The notes under the pieces were generated by a model. That model saw only the letters and a program-made list of their open reading frames with translations, ran no database searches and was not told where the DNA came from. This document shows, in pieces, positions 43,663 to 55,353 of a stretch of DNA of 64,000 nt. The translations under genes were made by a program, and so were the position numbers. Source of the DNA: Ectobius pallidus. Its lineage: Eukaryota > Arthropoda > Insecta > Blattodea > Ectobiidae. Numbering within the stretch: the stretch's first letter is position 1; every line of letters starts with the position of its first letter. The stretch spans positions 9,192,366 to 9,256,365 of the forward strand of contig CAXKWD010000011.1 of the NCBI GenBank assembly GCA_964059195.1, written 5' to 3'.

Positions 43663-44190
43663 CTAGAAAATGGATTTTTCTTCTAGTGTGAAAGTTAGGT
43701 TTTTATGTACAGTATTAAAGTGTTTTAAGATTTCTTGTGTATTTTTGGATTCGCAAATTAAGAGTAGTTCATCAACATATCTTCCATAGAATTTGATTTT
43801 GTATTTGGGCATGATATTGCGTATTAGGTTTTCTTCAATGTTTTGCAGAAATTTTTCAGAGGGAATGCCTGACAAGGGAGAGCCCATAGCTAGGCCTTCT
43901 TTTTGAAGATATATTTTTCCGTTAAATTCAAAATAATTCTGATTTAGTATACTGTTAAGTATATTGGTTATTTGTTCAGCATAGAGGTGGCTATCTCCAT
44001 TGTTAATCAATCGTTGACTAATGACATTTACTGTTTCTTGTATTGGGATATTTTGTATATAAGTTTTTGATGTCAAGTGATATGAAGGTATCATTTTTAT
44101 TAATTTGGATTTCTTTTATTTTGTTGGCTAGTTCAGTTGAGTTTTTTTTAAACGTGAATTGATTTTTTAAATCTAGTCTCTGCTGTAATA
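43663..44190 (-). pseudogene. Penelope-like reverse transcriptase core
   Basis: The 143-codon frame (43663-44094) contains NYFEFNGKIYLQKEGLAMGS, PLSGIPSEKFLQNIEENLI and FYGRYVDELLLICESK, the Penelope RT blocks around motif B (GLAMGSPLS) and motif C. Just upstream in a second frame is TFISLDIKNLYT (motif A), so a frameshift separates motifs A and B. Motif C is YVDE instead of YVDD, changing a catalytic aspartate. Both changes imply inactivity. Intact relatives copy their RNA at exposed DNA 3' ends. Confidence 0.85.
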
Positions 44191-44585
44191 TTTTAGTTAC
44201 TGATTTTGAGATTCTGTATGAGGGAGCATTTATAAAGTTAACAATTGGTCTGATAGGTTCACTTGTTTTGTGTAATTTAATTTGGCCTTTTAAGTTTGGT
44301 AGTTTTGGGCTTATATTTATGTTAGATTTCTTATCATTGTTATTGAAAATTAAGTCACTTGTTTTTATTAATTTCTTTATCTGGTTTTGAAATTTATCTG
44401 TTGGGTCTTTATTAATTTCGACTATATTGTTTTCATTGAATAAATTTATCGTTTTTTTGTATGTAATATTCTTTGTTCAGCAGAACTATGGACTTTCCCT
44501 TGTCAGCCTTTGTATTTATAATGTTATTCTCTTTAAGTTTATGGTTTAACTTTTTTATCAGTATTTTCTCTTTTTTTTTCTTTCT

Positions 44586-45660
44586 TTAGTTGTATTTGTA
44601 TTGTGATGAGTGAGGTAAGTCTTTTTTCAGGTTATTAGCTATTTGTTTTCGTAGGTCGTCTTGTTCGGTAATATCGAGTTTTGAGATAGCTGTTTCAGCG
44701 TCTATGATAATTGACTTAATTTTCTCATTGTAGTTTGGTGTTAAATTGTGTTTGCATCCCATTGCTAATATTTTATTTTCATCAGAGGTCAGAGGTCTAG
44801 GATTAAATTTTATATTCACTAAGACCACAAAACTAAAAATGTATAAAACCTTGATAAGACCTATCGTCTCATATGCTGCCGAAACATGGACATTAAATAA
44901 AGAGGACGAAAATACCTTGAGAATATTTGAAAGAAAGATTATTAGGCGTATATATGGTCCTGTACATGAATTTGGTTCCTGGAGAATAAGGACGAACGCT
45001 GAAATAAATCATATATTGAAAGGAGAAGACTTGGTAAAATTTATTAAATCACTAAGAATTAGCTGGCTGGGTCATGTTGAGAGAATGGAGATGAGCAGAA
45101 CACCAAAATATCTCCTATATAACGACATAATAGGAGTTAGAAGGAAAGGAAGACCTAGGAAAAGATGGCTATAGGACGTGGAGCAAGATCTGTATAAAAT
45201 GGGAATACGAGGCTGGAAGAGAATAGCACAACAGAGAGACGAATGGAGCAGGATTGTGAGGGAGACCAAAGCCCACCAAAGGCTGTAGAGTCATGGAGGA
45301 AGGAAGGAAGGACGGAGGATTAAATTTTATGGTGGGTTTGGGGTGTACGTTGTTGAGACCTTGTGAATGAGGTTTATAGATATTTAATAATTTTAGTTTC
45401 TCGTTTTTCTTATTCAGGGCAATGTATTTTTTTACTTATTTCGTTTTTTAGTTTGTGTTGTATATCGTTGTATAGTGTAGGCCATTCATCTTTAAAGAAT
45501 GAGGAAGCTTCTAAATGGGCCCGATAGAGTTGTTCATTAATACAATTTTTCTTTGTGTATAGGAATATGATTTCTTTATTTAACCATGTTTTTTGAGCTA
45601 TTCTTATTCTTTTTCTAGCATTGGAAGTTTTTGTGTTTGATTTTATATTTATATAGTTGG
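44586..45660 (-). pseudogene. Penelope N-terminal region, split by a LINE
   Basis: 44586-44813 encodes NPRPLTSDENKILAMGCKHN and EQDDLRKQIANNLKKDL. On the far side of the LINE insertion, 45331-45660 encodes NARKRIRIAQKTWLNKEII, NEQLYRAHLEASSFFKDEW and PTLYNDIQHKLKNEISKK. Removing 44814-45315 with one TSD copy brings the frame together at TIKFNPRPLT. These segments match the N-terminal extension that precedes the RT in Penelope-like elements. Confidence 0.7.
44814..45315 (+). mobile_element. LINE D fragment with (GGAA)n tail and 15-bp TSD
   Basis: Flanked by AGGATTAAATTTTAT (44799-44813, 45316-45330). The + strand encodes MYKTLIRPIVSYAAETWTLN, KEDENTLRIFERKIIRRIYG, SLRISWLGHVERMEMSRTPK and VRRKGRPRKRWL, then after one stop DVEQDLYKMGIRGWKRIAQQ and RDEWSRIVRETKAH. 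This is the C-terminus of a LINE ORF2 different from A-C. The 3' end is GGAGGAAGGAAGGAAGG. Strong 5' truncation and the long TSD show target-primed insertion. Confidence 0.88.
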
Positions 45661-46131
45661 GTGTTAGGTTATTTTCTCTTTAATGCTGCTTATGTTACTG
45701 TATAAATACATGTATATCTAATTAACGATTAAACAACAGGTAACAAAAAAACTATGTAACAGATTCCTTGTCAACAGTCATTCACATCAATATCTATTTA
45801 GTACTAGTGCATAAGGTGGAAAAATTATCTTATAATAAAACTAATCAATCAGCACTAGTGGAAAAGGAAGTTCATCATTAGCTTTTCGGTGCTAAAATAG
45901 CGTAAAATTGATTTTCATTGGTTTTATTAAAAAAAAAAATCCTTGGGTGACCTCTTGGGGGTGTTGGATACCCCGACACTTTCGACACTCCCAGAATTTT
46001 TTCCTGGTTACGCCACTGATTGCAATGAGTTTTCTTTTACAGTATTTTCGATTAAAAGTCATAGTTTGGTTAATACGACATTTGGGTAATTCGATTTTTT
46101 TTCTAATTCCCATTGGAGTTCGAATTACTTC

Positions 46132-46858
46132 TCTGGGCACTGTTTCCTAGAACTTTTACACTCATTTTATTAGCAAATACATAATATTAGTTATTATTAT
46201 TAGTCTTCTGTTTCATGAATATTTTCTAATAATATTAGTGATGAGTTCATAGATCTAAATTATTAGTACATACTGCTAATATTATTACTAAACTGTTTCA
46301 TAGACTGCAGAACTAATAAAATTTACTGATAATATTAGGTGTTTTCCTATAAGTGTGTTTGGACCAATAACTTATTCTCAAACCCATGTAATTAAGATTT
46401 CGTGATCTTAAATTTGTGGAAAATGAATCATTCTGATTTAATTATCAATTAGGAAAAACTTACATACGCTGTTAAAGGGATTTTGTCATAAGTTTTTAGG
46501 TTTTGAGGTTAGATTTTAATACATAGGCTACAGCTAACTTAAATTAGTGCCTGGAAGATTTATTTATTTCTTAGAGCTATTTATTATTTGTTACAGTTAT
46601 GATTATATATGTAGGTCATGCCTGCTTTGAAATAGTATTGGCAAAAAGATTATGAAAAAAAAAAAAAAAACATCAAATCCAGACATAACCTCCAAATCAA
46701 TCAGCTGACTAATGAACTAATAATATTAGAAGAGATTTTATGAGTAGTGTTCATATTTCTATGAAACAAGATTTTGATAACTAGTGAATAATATTGCGAG
46801 TTCTAATATTATTAACTACCTGTAATATGATTAGCAAATTCTATGAAACTGGGCCCTG
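46132..46858. mobile_element. Possible hAT-like MITE rich in TAATATTAG words
   Basis: CTGGGCACTGTTTCCTAGAA at the left resembles the inverse of TTCTATGAAACTGGGCCCTG at the right. The interior repeats TAATATTA and GTTTCATAGA words in both orientations. No target duplication found. Confidence 0.4.
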
Positions 46859-47181
46859 GAGTTATATTACAGCATGCACTCTCACAAGAGTGCGCCTGCA
46901 GTGCTTCGACTAGACTACCCGCATAATTATATTGTGGCTTGCTCGCTGCAAAGAGAGAAACGTTAGATGTACTGTACTTAATTCATGTGCAAGAGAATGA
47001 ACCAAAAGCATTTAAATTTCTTCGCAACAAAGACAAAGAGTTCTCTTGGCATCACAGTGATGACTAGTTCGCTTTTACATGATTATTAAAGAGCATAGTC
47101 TAGTTTTTATGGCATATAAACATCTTTGTGCATATTATATATTCTGTATATAAATTGCGGTAGTCATTTAATGACCTTAAA
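46859..47181. other. Unassigned sequence
   Basis: No feature recognised. Confidence 0.35.
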
Positions 47182-47870
47182 ATAGTTTAAAAATGCAAAA
47201 TAAAAAAAGGATTCATTACCTAAAAATAGTGAAAAAATGACACAAAATTTTCAAAAATTTACCAATACATTTTCCATTATTATTTATATTTAGTTTTTTT
47301 TAAAGTAACGAATTGCTAAAATCAGTTTAACGGATGACAGTGCGTTAAATATGAATTTACAATATAAAACACGCTTATTTTGTTACTAAAGAAGTAAGTC
47401 ATTTATACTACTTGGACACCCTAAGCGAAAAAAATTCTGAACTGGCATGTCCATCAAATTGCCCTTGCAAATATGTGTCATTTAAAAAGAAAGAAAAGAA
47501 TTATTTATTCCTACAAGACAAACTGCTATGGTGTTTACAATAAACCTGAATTAAAATTAGCTATGAACACTTGGCGGAGATTCTCAAATTGTCTGAAAGT
47601 AACTATTTTTACATGGAAAACCTTCTCTCTACCTCTACTGAAGCATGACCTAAATGCCGAAAATGACCTAAAAATGCAGAAAATGACCTAAATAACCCAA
47701 AAATGACCTATCTCTTGAAAATGACGAAAAATGCAAAATAAAGCAAAAAATGCAAAAACAAAATTGCCCTTATTTAATCATTTAATTCATGATACACATT
47801 TATATACATAGGAGCTATCTTTTTAACTTTAATATAGAAAATATGCAAATTCATAAATGCCTTGCCCTAT
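47182..47870 (-). mobile_element. TTTAGGTCATTTT repeat, inverted near-full copy
   Basis: Inverse of 25010-25761 end to end, sharing (as inverse) TAGGGCAAGGCATTTATGA, the AAAATGACCTAAA-rich block and GGAAAACCTTCTCTCTACC. It lacks the (AT)n-(GT)n tract of copy 1. No flanking duplication recognised. Confidence 0.75.
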
Positions 47871-49029
47871 AAATTGGGTATTATGCAATATTGTGTGTCT
47901 GTGACAAGTAGAATACCACATAGCTAATCACACGAGAGATTACGATTTTAACGATATGAAACTAGTAATCTTGAGAAGGATTTGCTAAAACTATACCATG
48001 AATAAATGTATCGTATTACAAAAATAATAATTACTTACTTAATTGTATTGTTTAAAATCTAAAAACCATTATGTCAGCTGTCAGATCACGGCATACGAAA
48101 AGAGGTAACAATCGAATATGTTTCCAGATACTAACCAATGCTACCAACAGTGGAAATAGAAAAGGTTAACCTAATTAAGATCAGGTAAAATCAGAACAGA
48201 ATAAAAAAACACACGAACTGGCTTGCACCGATTATTTTTAATCAATGCACATTTAAATCGTTTCAATTTGCATATAAGGTATATTGTATAATGTGTTCTG
48301 TTCACTGGCAGCAATACAGGTATCTGACGTACGCTTATTAATCACTGTACATTGATACCTTGAAGTATATAGAAACGAGCTGCCATTTTATCAGATAAAA
48401 TTGCATCCTTGCGATCCTTGCATCACATTATAAGATAAACGACCATAACGGGTTTAAATCTGAGGCATTGCTAGGCTTATTAATCATTATCATATACGCG
48501 TCGTATAAATGGAATGGTCGCAATAATTATTATTTCTCATCTTATTTCTCTTTTATATTTATTGTAACTTTTTGCAGTATTTAACTAATCTTGTTTAACA
48601 TAATAGAAAATGTATACAAATAATACGTCATGCGGCACTTATGATAAACTGGTAGTTTTGCTGTGAAAACAGTAATAAAAGCAAGTAAGAAGATCTACTG
48701 AGTGCATCCCGTTCAAGAACTCAGAGAAATCTTAGAAGGTAGGTCTACTGAGGATCAAACCCGGGTATGCAGTTCATTAGTCAGCAATTAGAGTCAGGCG
48801 GGAATGTAATTAATACACGAAGTGGCACAGCAGATTAGTTTCCTCCTAAATGGCGTCCGAAAAACCAACGCCTCATTTCGGAATTCTTAATACAACGCAA
48901 GACGATGTATCAAATAGAATGTATCCTTCCTCCTGTATTTGAAGCTGCGCATTTTGTTGAAGCACTATCGTACAAACTGGAAGGTAACGGAATTGCTCGC
49001 CGCTGTCATTGAGGTTTATCAGTTGCCTG
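47871..49029. other. Unassigned AT-rich sequence
   Basis: No gene or repeat recognised. AGGATCAAACCCGGGTATG near 48750 is B-box-like but isolated. Confidence 0.4.
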
Positions 49030-49312
49030 ATCTTTCTGTTGTAACTATGGCCCTAGGGTCGACTCAGTCTCTAACAGAAATGAGTACCGGTACCAGGAGC
49101 AATCCTGAGGGTAAAGGCGGTTGTTGCGTTAAGGTAGGCAACTTTCCCATCTGCGTATGCTGAGTGTGAAAACGATCCAGCATCCTCTATCTCCAGAAAC
49201 CTTAGGAGGCACTAATGGTAATAGGAAATACCTAACATTCCATTGTGTTACAAACCGCAAGGATGAAAATTCAATCTCCGAAGAGGTCATTAGCATATTT
49301 GAACTGGCTTAA

Positions 49313-50701
49313 GGGGAGGTTGTAAGCTGTATCTCTGCCATGTTAAATTATTGATGTTCATGTTCCTTTTTCTCAAAAACCATTTGATCAATTGAAACAA
49401 AATTTGGTAGACTTTTAGATCTTTATCTTGTCTTTAAACGTTGGTTTTTTAAAAGGAATATGTTTGTAAACAAATATGTTATAACTTTTTTTGGAAAATT
49501 GAATTTTTTCATTCGGTTTTATTCATTAAAAATGAAATAAATTTCTTACAATTGAAGATAAATGCATTAAAAAACCACCGTTTCTGTATTAATGTAGTTT
49601 TAGTAACTGGAACAAAAATCAGATCTCTACTCTTAATAACTCCCGAGAAAAAGGAACAAATGTGCACAAAAAACAAAACGGGAGAAAAAGTACGTTAAAG
49701 ATAAAATGTACCATAATGTGCTCGAAGTGCATATTCAGGACAAAACTTGTATGTCGGATGAAACCCTATGGAAGAATGTAGCCCACACTGCTCTCTTCAT
49801 ATTTTCCAAGCTATCTGTATTAGTACCTACATCTGTATTAGTGCTAAAACCTTGTCCATAGTACAATTGCAGCTCCTTCTCAGTGGGCCTTCGTTGCCGT
49901 GTGAGTGGCTTCAAGACGGTTCCCACTGTACTTTTTTCTCGATTTTCTAAGGCGTGAGGCCATACGTTTCTGTACATGCTAAAATTTAATGGATACGTTT
50001 TTTTTAACTATAGAAAAGAGCAAAATACCTTATTATTCGAGAGGCTCCTTCATACCCCGTCATCTTCCAGGCTTGCCAACCACCGATTATTTTACCTGGG
50101 CCCTCCCACCTCAGTTCCACAGGCATCCAGAGCCTCTCGAACCCCGGATACTCCGGGAACATTGCGTCATCTGGCCAGGATGCCACAATGCTAAGGTTGA
50201 GATAAGTTCTCTCCGAACTGTATTATATAGTTAGATCACTGTTGCGCACAGTACAAGCGAGGGATATGCAAAAAAAGAAATATCTAATTTTTATGAATAT
50301 ATATTTGGGAAATTATTGTTTTTTGTGTAAGATAACAATTTTTTGCAACATTCACTCGGTAGATATGAAAGCATATGCTAAGCTGACTTCCGTGAAAAAC
50401 ATTTTAAAAAACACAGTATATTCAGCTGTAAATTTGTACATAGCATATTGCGCCATCTACTCAGGGAAACCTAGAACTAAAAGGAAAAGGAATTGGTCCC
50501 ATCTGACAGCCGGCAACGTATGAATGGACTTTCATTATTGTGCCGGCAATCAGCCGGTAACGAGTTAAGGAGATTTACTACGCCATTATGGCCCTTATAG
50601 CACAAAACGACTATGTAACATGTAAATTATACTTAATTCAATTGAAATATACAATAAACCGAAAATCCACATTTTTGATCAAATGTGCTTACAACCTCCC
50701 C
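49313..50701 (-). mobile_element. Array core 1: full TIR element at TTAA
   Basis: Starts GGGGAGGTTGTAAGC after TTAA (49309-49312) and ends GCTTACAACCTCCCC before TTAC. TIRs are 15 bases, 18 counting the adjoining TAA/TTA. The interior includes a transposase-like minus frame (49735-49977) and a 93-codon plus frame of unknown meaning. Differs from cores 2-5 at two or more positions (GGATGCCAC, GGTCCCATC). Confidence 0.88.
49735..49977 (-). pseudogene. Transposase fragment in core 1 (Mutator-like/Kolobok-type domain)
   Basis: The 80-codon frame reads YRNVWPHALENREKSTVGTV, LKPLTRQRRPTEKELQLYYG and TNTDSLENMKRAVWATFFHR then VSSDIQ-stop. LT-x(3)-I/L-x-x-L-x-x-Y-Y-G followed by S-x-E-x-M-K-x-A-V-W-A-T-F-F-H-x-x-S-(T/S)-D is the pattern I know from the insect 'Mutator-like transposase domain' proteins. 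The domain normally continues PQH-x-x-C-P-x-G-x-x-S-W-C, which is absent here. A TTAA target fits Kolobok or piggyBac superfamilies; the family link is from memory. The fragment is far too short to be active. Confidence 0.6.
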
Positions 50702-50826
50702 TTACCGGTACCGGTACCAGGAGCAATCCTGAGGGTAAAGGCGGTTGTTGCGTTAAGGTAGGCAACTTTCCCATCTGCGTATGCTGAGTGTCCGAAGAGG
50801 TCATTAGCATATTTGAACTGGCTTAA

Positions 50827-52216
50827 GGGGAGGTTGTAAGCTGTATCTCTGCCATGTTAAATTATTGATGTTCATGTTCCTTTTTCTCAAAAACCATTTG
50901 ATCAATTGAAACAAAATTTGGTAGACTTTTAGATCTTTATCTTGTCTTTAAACGTTGGTTTTTTAAAAGGAATATGTTTGTAAACAAATATGTTATAACT
51001 TTTTTTGGAAAATTGAATTTTTTCATTCGGTTTTATTCATTAAAAATGAAATAAATTTCTTACAATTGAAGATAAATGCATTAAAAAACCACCGTTTCTG
51101 TATTAATGTAGTTTTAGTAACTGGAACAAAAATCAGATCTCTACTCTTAATAACTCCCGAGAAAAAGGAACAAATGTGCACAAAAAACAAAACGGGAGAA
51201 AAAGTACGTTAAAGATAAAATGTACCATAATGTGCTCGAAGTGCATATTCAGGACAAAACTTGTATGTCGGATGAAACCCTATGGAAGAATGTAGCCCAC
51301 ACTGCTCTCTTCATATTTTCCAAGCTATCTGTATTAGTACCTACATCTGTATTAGTGCTAAAACCTTGTCCATAGTACAATTGCAGCTCCTTCTCAGTGG
51401 GCCTTCGTTGCCGTGTGAGTGGCTTCAAGACGGTTCCCACTGTACTTTTTTCTCGATTTTCTAAGGCGTGAGGCCATACGTTTCTGTACATGCTAAAATT
51501 TAATGGATACGTTTTTTTTTAACTATAGAAAAGAGCAAAATACCTTATTATTCGAGAGGCTCCTTCATACCCCGTCATCTTCCAGGCTTGCCAACCACCG
51601 ATTATTTTACCTGGGCCCTCCCACCTCAGTTCCACAGGCATCCAGAGCCTCTCGAACCCCGGATACTCCGGGAACATTGCGTCATCTGGCCAGGATGTCA
51701 CAATGCTAAGGTTGAGATAAGTTCTCTCCGAACTGTATTATATAGTTAGATCACTGTTGCGCACAGTACAAGCGAGGGATATGCAAAAAAAGAAATATCT
51801 AATTTTTATGAATATATATTTGGGAAATTATTGTTTTTTGTGTAAGATAACAATTTTTTGCAACATTCACTCGGTAGATATGAAAGCATATGCTAAGCTG
51901 ACTTCCGTGAAAAACATTTTAAAAAACACAGTATATTCAGCTGTAAATTTGTACATAGCATATTGCGCCATCTACTCAGGGAAACCTAGAACTAAAAGGA
52001 AAAGGAATTGGTCCCGTCTGACAGCCGGCAACGTATGAATGGACTTTCATTATTGTGCCGGCAATCAGCCGGTAACGAGTTAAGGAGATTTACTACGCCA
52101 TTATGGCCCTTATAGCACAAAACGACTATGTAACATGTAAATTATACTTAATTCAATTGAAATATACAATAAACCGAAAATCCACATTTTTGATCAAATG
52201 TGCTTACAACCTCCCC
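50827..52216 (-). mobile_element. Array core 2: full TIR element
   Basis: Same ends as core 1 (TTAA at 50823-50826 on the left, TTAC on the right). One base longer through a poly-T difference. Its upstream linker has lost the segment between GAGTGT and CCGAAGAGG. Confidence 0.9.
51249..51491 (-). pseudogene. Transposase fragment, core 2
   Basis: Identical 80-residue translation to the fragment at 49735-49977. Confidence 0.6.
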
Positions 52217-52374
52217 TTACCGGTACCGGTACCAGGAGCAATCCTGAGGGTAAAGGCGGTTGTTGCGTTAAGGTAGGCAACTTTCCCATCTGCGTATGCT
52301 GAGTGTGAAAACGATCCAGCATCCTCTATCTCCAGAAACCTTAGGAGGCACTAATGGTAATAGGAAATACCTAA

Positions 52375-53924
52375 CTTTTTTTGGAAAATTGAATTTTTTC
52401 ATTCGGTTTTATTCATTAAAAATGAAATAAATTTCTTACAATTGAAGATAAATGCATTAAAAAACCACCGTTTCTGTATTAATGTAGTTTTAGTAACTGG
52501 AACAAAAATCAGATCTCTACTCTTAATAACTCCCGAGAAAAAGGAACAAATGTGCACAAAAAACAAAACGGGAGAAAAAGTACGTTAAAGATAAAATGTA
52601 CCATAATGTGCTCGAAGTGCATATTCAGGACAAAACTTGTATGTCGGATGAAACCCTATGGAAGAATGTAGCCCACACTGCTCTCTTCATATTTTCCAAG
52701 CTATCTGTATTAGTACCTACATCTGTATTAGTGCTAAAACCTTGTCCATAGTACAATTGCAGCTCCTTCTCAGTGGGCCTTCGTTGCCGTGTGAGTGGCT
52801 TCAAGACGGTTCCCACTGTACTTTTTTCTCGATTTTCTAAGGCGTGAGGCCATACGTTTCTGTACATGCTAAAATTTAATGGATACTTTTTTTTTAACTA
52901 TAGAAAAGAGCAAAATACCTTATTATTCGAGAGGCTCCTTCATACCCCGTCATCTTCCAGGCTTGCCAACCACCGATTATTTTACCTGGGCCCTCCCACC
53001 TCAGTTCCACAGGCATCCAGAGCCTCTCGAACCCCGGATACTCCGGGAACATTGCGTCATCTGGCCAGGATGTCACAATGCTAAGGTTGAGATAAGTTCT
53101 CTCCGAACTGTATTATATAGTTAGATCACTGTTGCGCACAGTACAAGCGAGGGATATGCAAAAAAAGAAATATCTAATTTTTATGAATATATATTTGGGA
53201 AATTATTGTTTTTTGTGTAAGATAACAATTTTTTGCAACATTCACTCGGTAGATATGAAAGCATATGCTAAGCTGACTTCCGTGAAAAACATTTTAAAAA
53301 ACACAGTATATTCAGCTGTAAATTTGTACATAGCATATTGCGCCATCTACTCAGGGAAACCTAGAACTAAAAGGAAAAGGAATTGGTCCCGTCTGACAGC
53401 CGGCAACGTATGAATGGACTTTCATTATTGTGCCGGCAATCAGCCGGTAACGAGTTAAGGAGATTTACTACGCCATTATGGCCCTTATAGCACAAAACGA
53501 CTATGTAACATGTAAATTATACTTAATTCAATTGAAATATACAATAAACCGAAAATCCACATTTTTGATCAAATGTGCTCGGTAGATATGAAAGCATATG
53601 CTAAGCTGACTTCCGTGAAAAACATTTTAAAAAACACAGTATATTCAGCTGTAAATTTGTACATAGCATATTGCGCCATCTACTCAGGGAAACCTAGAAC
53701 TAAAAGGAAAAGGAATTGGTCCCGTCTGACAGCCGGCAACGTATGAATGGACTTTCATTATTGTGCCGGCAATCAGCCGGTAACGAGTTAAGGAGATTTA
53801 CTACGCCATTATGGCCCTTATAGCACAAAACGACTATGTAACATGTAAATTATACTTAATTCAATTGAAATATACAATAAACCGAAAATCCACATTTTTG
53901 ATCAAATGTGCTTACAACCTCCCC
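52375..53924 (-). mobile_element. Array core 3: 5'-deleted, with an internal partial repeat
   Basis: The first ~190 bases of the core are missing: linker ACCTAAC joins TTTTTTTGGAAAATTG. At about 53578 the 3' end (AAATGTGCT) jumps back to the internal CGGTAGATATGAAAGC, so 53578-53924 is a second copy of the last ~350 bases. Confidence 0.88.
52625..52867 (-). pseudogene. Transposase fragment, core 3
   Basis: Identical 80-residue translation to 49735-49977. Confidence 0.6.
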
Positions 53925-54080
53925 TTACCGGTACCGGTACCAGGAGCAATCCTGAGGGTAAAGGCGGTTGTTGCGTTAAGGTAGGCAACTTTCCCATCTG
54001 CGTATGCTGAGTGTGAAAACGATCCAGCATCCTCTATCTCCAGAAACCTTAGGAGGCACTAATGGTAATAGGAAATACCT

Positions 54081-55234
54081 AACTTTTTTTGGAAAATTGA
54101 ATTTTTTCATTCGGTTTTATTCATTAAAAATGAAATAAATTTCTTACAATTGAAGATAAATGCATTAAAAAACCACCGTTTCTGTATTAATGTAGTTTTA
54201 GTAACTGGAACAAAAATCAGATCTCTACTCTTAATAACTCCCGAGAAAAAGGAACAAATGTGCACAAAAAACAAAACGGGAGAAAAAGTACGTTAAAGAT
54301 AAAATGTACCATAATGTGCTCGAAGTGCATATTCAGGACAAAACTTGTATGTCGGATGAAACCCTATGGAAGAATGTAGCCCACACTGCTCTCTTCATAT
54401 TTTCCAAGCTATCTGTATTAGTACCTACATCTGTATTAGTGCTAAAACCTTGTCCATAGTACAATTGCAGCTCCTTCTCAGTGGGCCTTCGTTGCCGTGT
54501 GAGTGGCTTCAAGACGGTTCCCACTGTACTTTTTTCTCGATTTTCTAAGGCGTGAGGCCATACGTTTCTGTACATGCTAAAATTTAATGGATACGTTTTT
54601 TTTTAACTATAGAAAAGAGCAAAATACCTTATTATTCGAGAGGCTCCTTCATACCCCGTCATCTTCCAGGCTTGCCAACCACCGATTATTTTACCTGGGC
54701 CCTCCCACCTCAGTTCCACAGGCATCCAGAGCCTCTCGAACCCCGGATACTCCGGGAACATTGCGTCATCTGGCCAGGATGTCACAATGCTAAGGTTGAG
54801 ATAAGTTCTCTCCGAACTGTATTATATAGTTAGATCACTGTTGCGCACAGTACAAGCGAGGGATATGCAAAAAAAGAAATATCTAATTTTTATGAATATA
54901 TATTTGGGAAATTATTGTTTTTTGTGTAAGATAACAATTTTTTGCAACATTCACTCGGTAGATATGAAAGCATATGCTAAGCTGACTTCCGTGAAAAACA
55001 TTTTAAAAAACACAGTATATTCAGCTGTAAATTTGTACATAGCATATTGCGCCATCTACTCAGGGAAACCTAGAACTAAAAGGAAAAGGAATTGGTCCCG
55101 TCTGACAGCCGGCAACGTATGAATGGACTTTCATTATTGTGCCGGCAATCAGCCGGTAACGAGTTAAGGAGATTTACTACGCCATTATGGCCCTTATAGC
55201 ACAAAACGACTATGTAACATGTAAATTATACTTA
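54081..55234 (-). mobile_element. Array core 4: truncated at both ends
   Basis: Left breakpoint identical to core 3. On the right it passes from GTAAATTATACTTA directly into AAGGCGGTTGTTGCG of the next linker, losing the TIR. Confidence 0.88.
54333..54575 (-). pseudogene. Transposase fragment, core 4
   Basis: Identical 80-residue translation to 49735-49977. Confidence 0.6.
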
Positions 55235-55353
55235 AAGGCGGTTGTTGCGTTAAGGTAGGCAACTTTCCCATCTGCGTATGCTGAGTGTGAAAACGATCCA
55301 GCATCCTCTATCTCCAGAAACCTTAGGAGGCACTAATGGTAATAGGAAATACC

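Larger units (their letters stand above)
41337..45841 (-). mobile_element. Penelope-like retroelement with inverted terminal repeats, multiply interrupted
   Basis: About 155 bases at 41337-41492 are repeated in inverse at 45686-45841 (shared GTTTTATTATAAGATAATTT and TTAATCGTTAATTAGATATA), with roughly 10 differences. Between them, on the minus strand, lie a Penelope-type N-terminal region, reverse transcriptase and GIY-YIG endonuclease, then a hammerhead-like motif. Two later insertions (Tc1 42862-43479, LINE 44814-45315) split it; without them it is about 3.4 kb, the usual Penelope size. Inverted terminal repeats are known in some Penelope elements. Confidence 0.8.
40808..46019. mobile_element. 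Candidate outer element with AGTGGCGTA ends enclosing the Penelope nest
   Basis: TAGTGGCGTAG at 40808 and TACGCCACTGA ending at 46019 are inverse, each flanked by TTGCAAT (40801-40807, 46020-46026). If real, the outer element was only ~460 bases before a hAT MITE and the Penelope-like element entered it. AGTGGCGTA is a common transposon terminus, so a chance pairing of two different elements is possible. Confidence 0.45.

Noticed and set aside
49976..50234. Overlapping 60-81-codon ORFs repeated in each array unit as a gene family
   Set aside because: Mutually overlapping frames on both strands of the same repeated DNA with no recognised motif; repetition reflects the array, not selection.
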